Assembly: GCA_050330055.1 (NCBI GenBank)
Contig: JBHJOF010000001.1
Span: 1 to 20,999, forward strand
Direction: 5' to 3'
Length of the DNA: 20,999 nucleotides
Origin: JBHJOF01 sp050330055
GTDB lineage: Bacteria; Pseudomonadota; Alphaproteobacteria; Kiloniellales; JAKSDN01
A model generated the notes under the pieces. It was given only the letters and a program-made list of their open reading frames with translations, made no database searches and was not told the DNA's origin. The position numbers and the translations under genes are program-made. Of this stretch, positions 20,732-20,999 are shown piece by piece; the first letter of the stretch is position 1; the number at the start of each line of letters is the position of its first letter.

Positions 20732-20999
20732 ATGCTGGACAAGACTTTTCGACCCGCCGAGGTCGAGGCCAGACAGTACGAGCGTTGGGAGAAGTCGGGG
20801 CGCTTCGCCTGCGACGTGGCCTCGAACGCCGAGCCCTACACCATCATGATGCCGCCGGCCAACGTCACCGGCAGCCTGCACATCGGCCATGCGCTCACCT
20901 TCACCATCCAGGACATCCTGATCCGCTACCACCGCATGCTGGGGCGCGACGCGTTGTGGCAGCCAGGCACCGACCACGCCGGCATCGCGACGCAGATGG
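20732..20999 (+). CDS. valS: Valyl-tRNA synthetase, 5' part (cut by window edge)
   Basis: The first 89 codons are present and run off the right edge. The product begins MLDKTFRPAEVEARQYERWE and contains PYTIMMPPANVTGSLHIGHA, including the class I HIGH motif, and GTDHAGIATQ, all diagnostic of ValS. The enzyme charges tRNA-Val in the cytoplasm. It follows popZ by 125 bp. A weak CCCC-TCG-GGGG hairpin near 20632-20642 lies in that gap. Confidence 0.97.
   Translation, partial: MLDKTFRPAEVEARQYERWEKSGRFACDVASNAEPYTIMMPPANVTGSLHIGHALTFTIQDILIRYHRMLGRDALWQPGTDHAGIATQM

Overview
The window is chromosomal DNA of a high-GC alphaproteobacterium, most likely a member of the Rhodospirillales or a related order. 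The main evidence is the right-hand block pcm-like methyltransferase, tolC, popZ (DUF2497) and valS, an order typical of that group. The strong G/C preference at third codon positions, a possible CtrA box and a palindromic dispersed repeat of the rhizobial/rhodospirillal kind agree with this. No phage, insertion sequence, CRISPR array or rRNA gene is visible.

Left edge (1-2500): two GC-rich palindromes, then a leftward Rieske non-haem iron oxygenase whose true start codon is unclear. Next come two small genes, one encoding a membrane protein and one an exported Cys-containing protein. They share a 14-bp upstream motif, which in one copy forms a full TTAA-N7-TTAA CtrA-type site. A dispersed palindromic element of about 107 bp with inverted ends follows, and it supplies the stop codon of the adjacent LysR gene.

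Central block (2479-13472): a leftward LysR regulator diverges from a rightward run of ten closely spaced genes. These encode a TorT-like periplasmic binding protein, a two-domain sugar-type ABC ATPase, an RbsC-type permease, a Gfo/Idh/MocA oxidoreductase, PxpA (LamB/YcsF), an 80-residue biotin carrier protein, a biotin carboxylase, PxpB/KipI-like and PxpC/KipA-like carboxyltransferase-domain proteins, and a BioY biotin transporter. Biotin carboxylase, biotin carrier and the KipI/KipA pair are the domains of urea carboxylase, here as four separate proteins next to PxpA. My reading is a regulated uptake and catabolic operon for a small amide or lactam, using a biotin-dependent carboxylase-hydrolase rather than only the known ATP-dependent 5-oxoprolinase. 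This is the most interesting candidate system in the window.

Middle (13473-15085): a bacteriohemerythrin with an apparent His-to-Gln change at one iron-ligand position, a lower-GC Cys-rich lipoprotein with a small ORF coupled to it, and a 41-residue membrane protein on the opposite strand.

Right part (15086-20999): leftward tRNA-Asn, an alkaline-phosphatase-superfamily protein with an altered metal-binding motif, and tRNA-Cys. Rightward housekeeping genes follow: the pcm-like methyltransferase, tolC, popZ and the start of valS, which is cut by the window edge.
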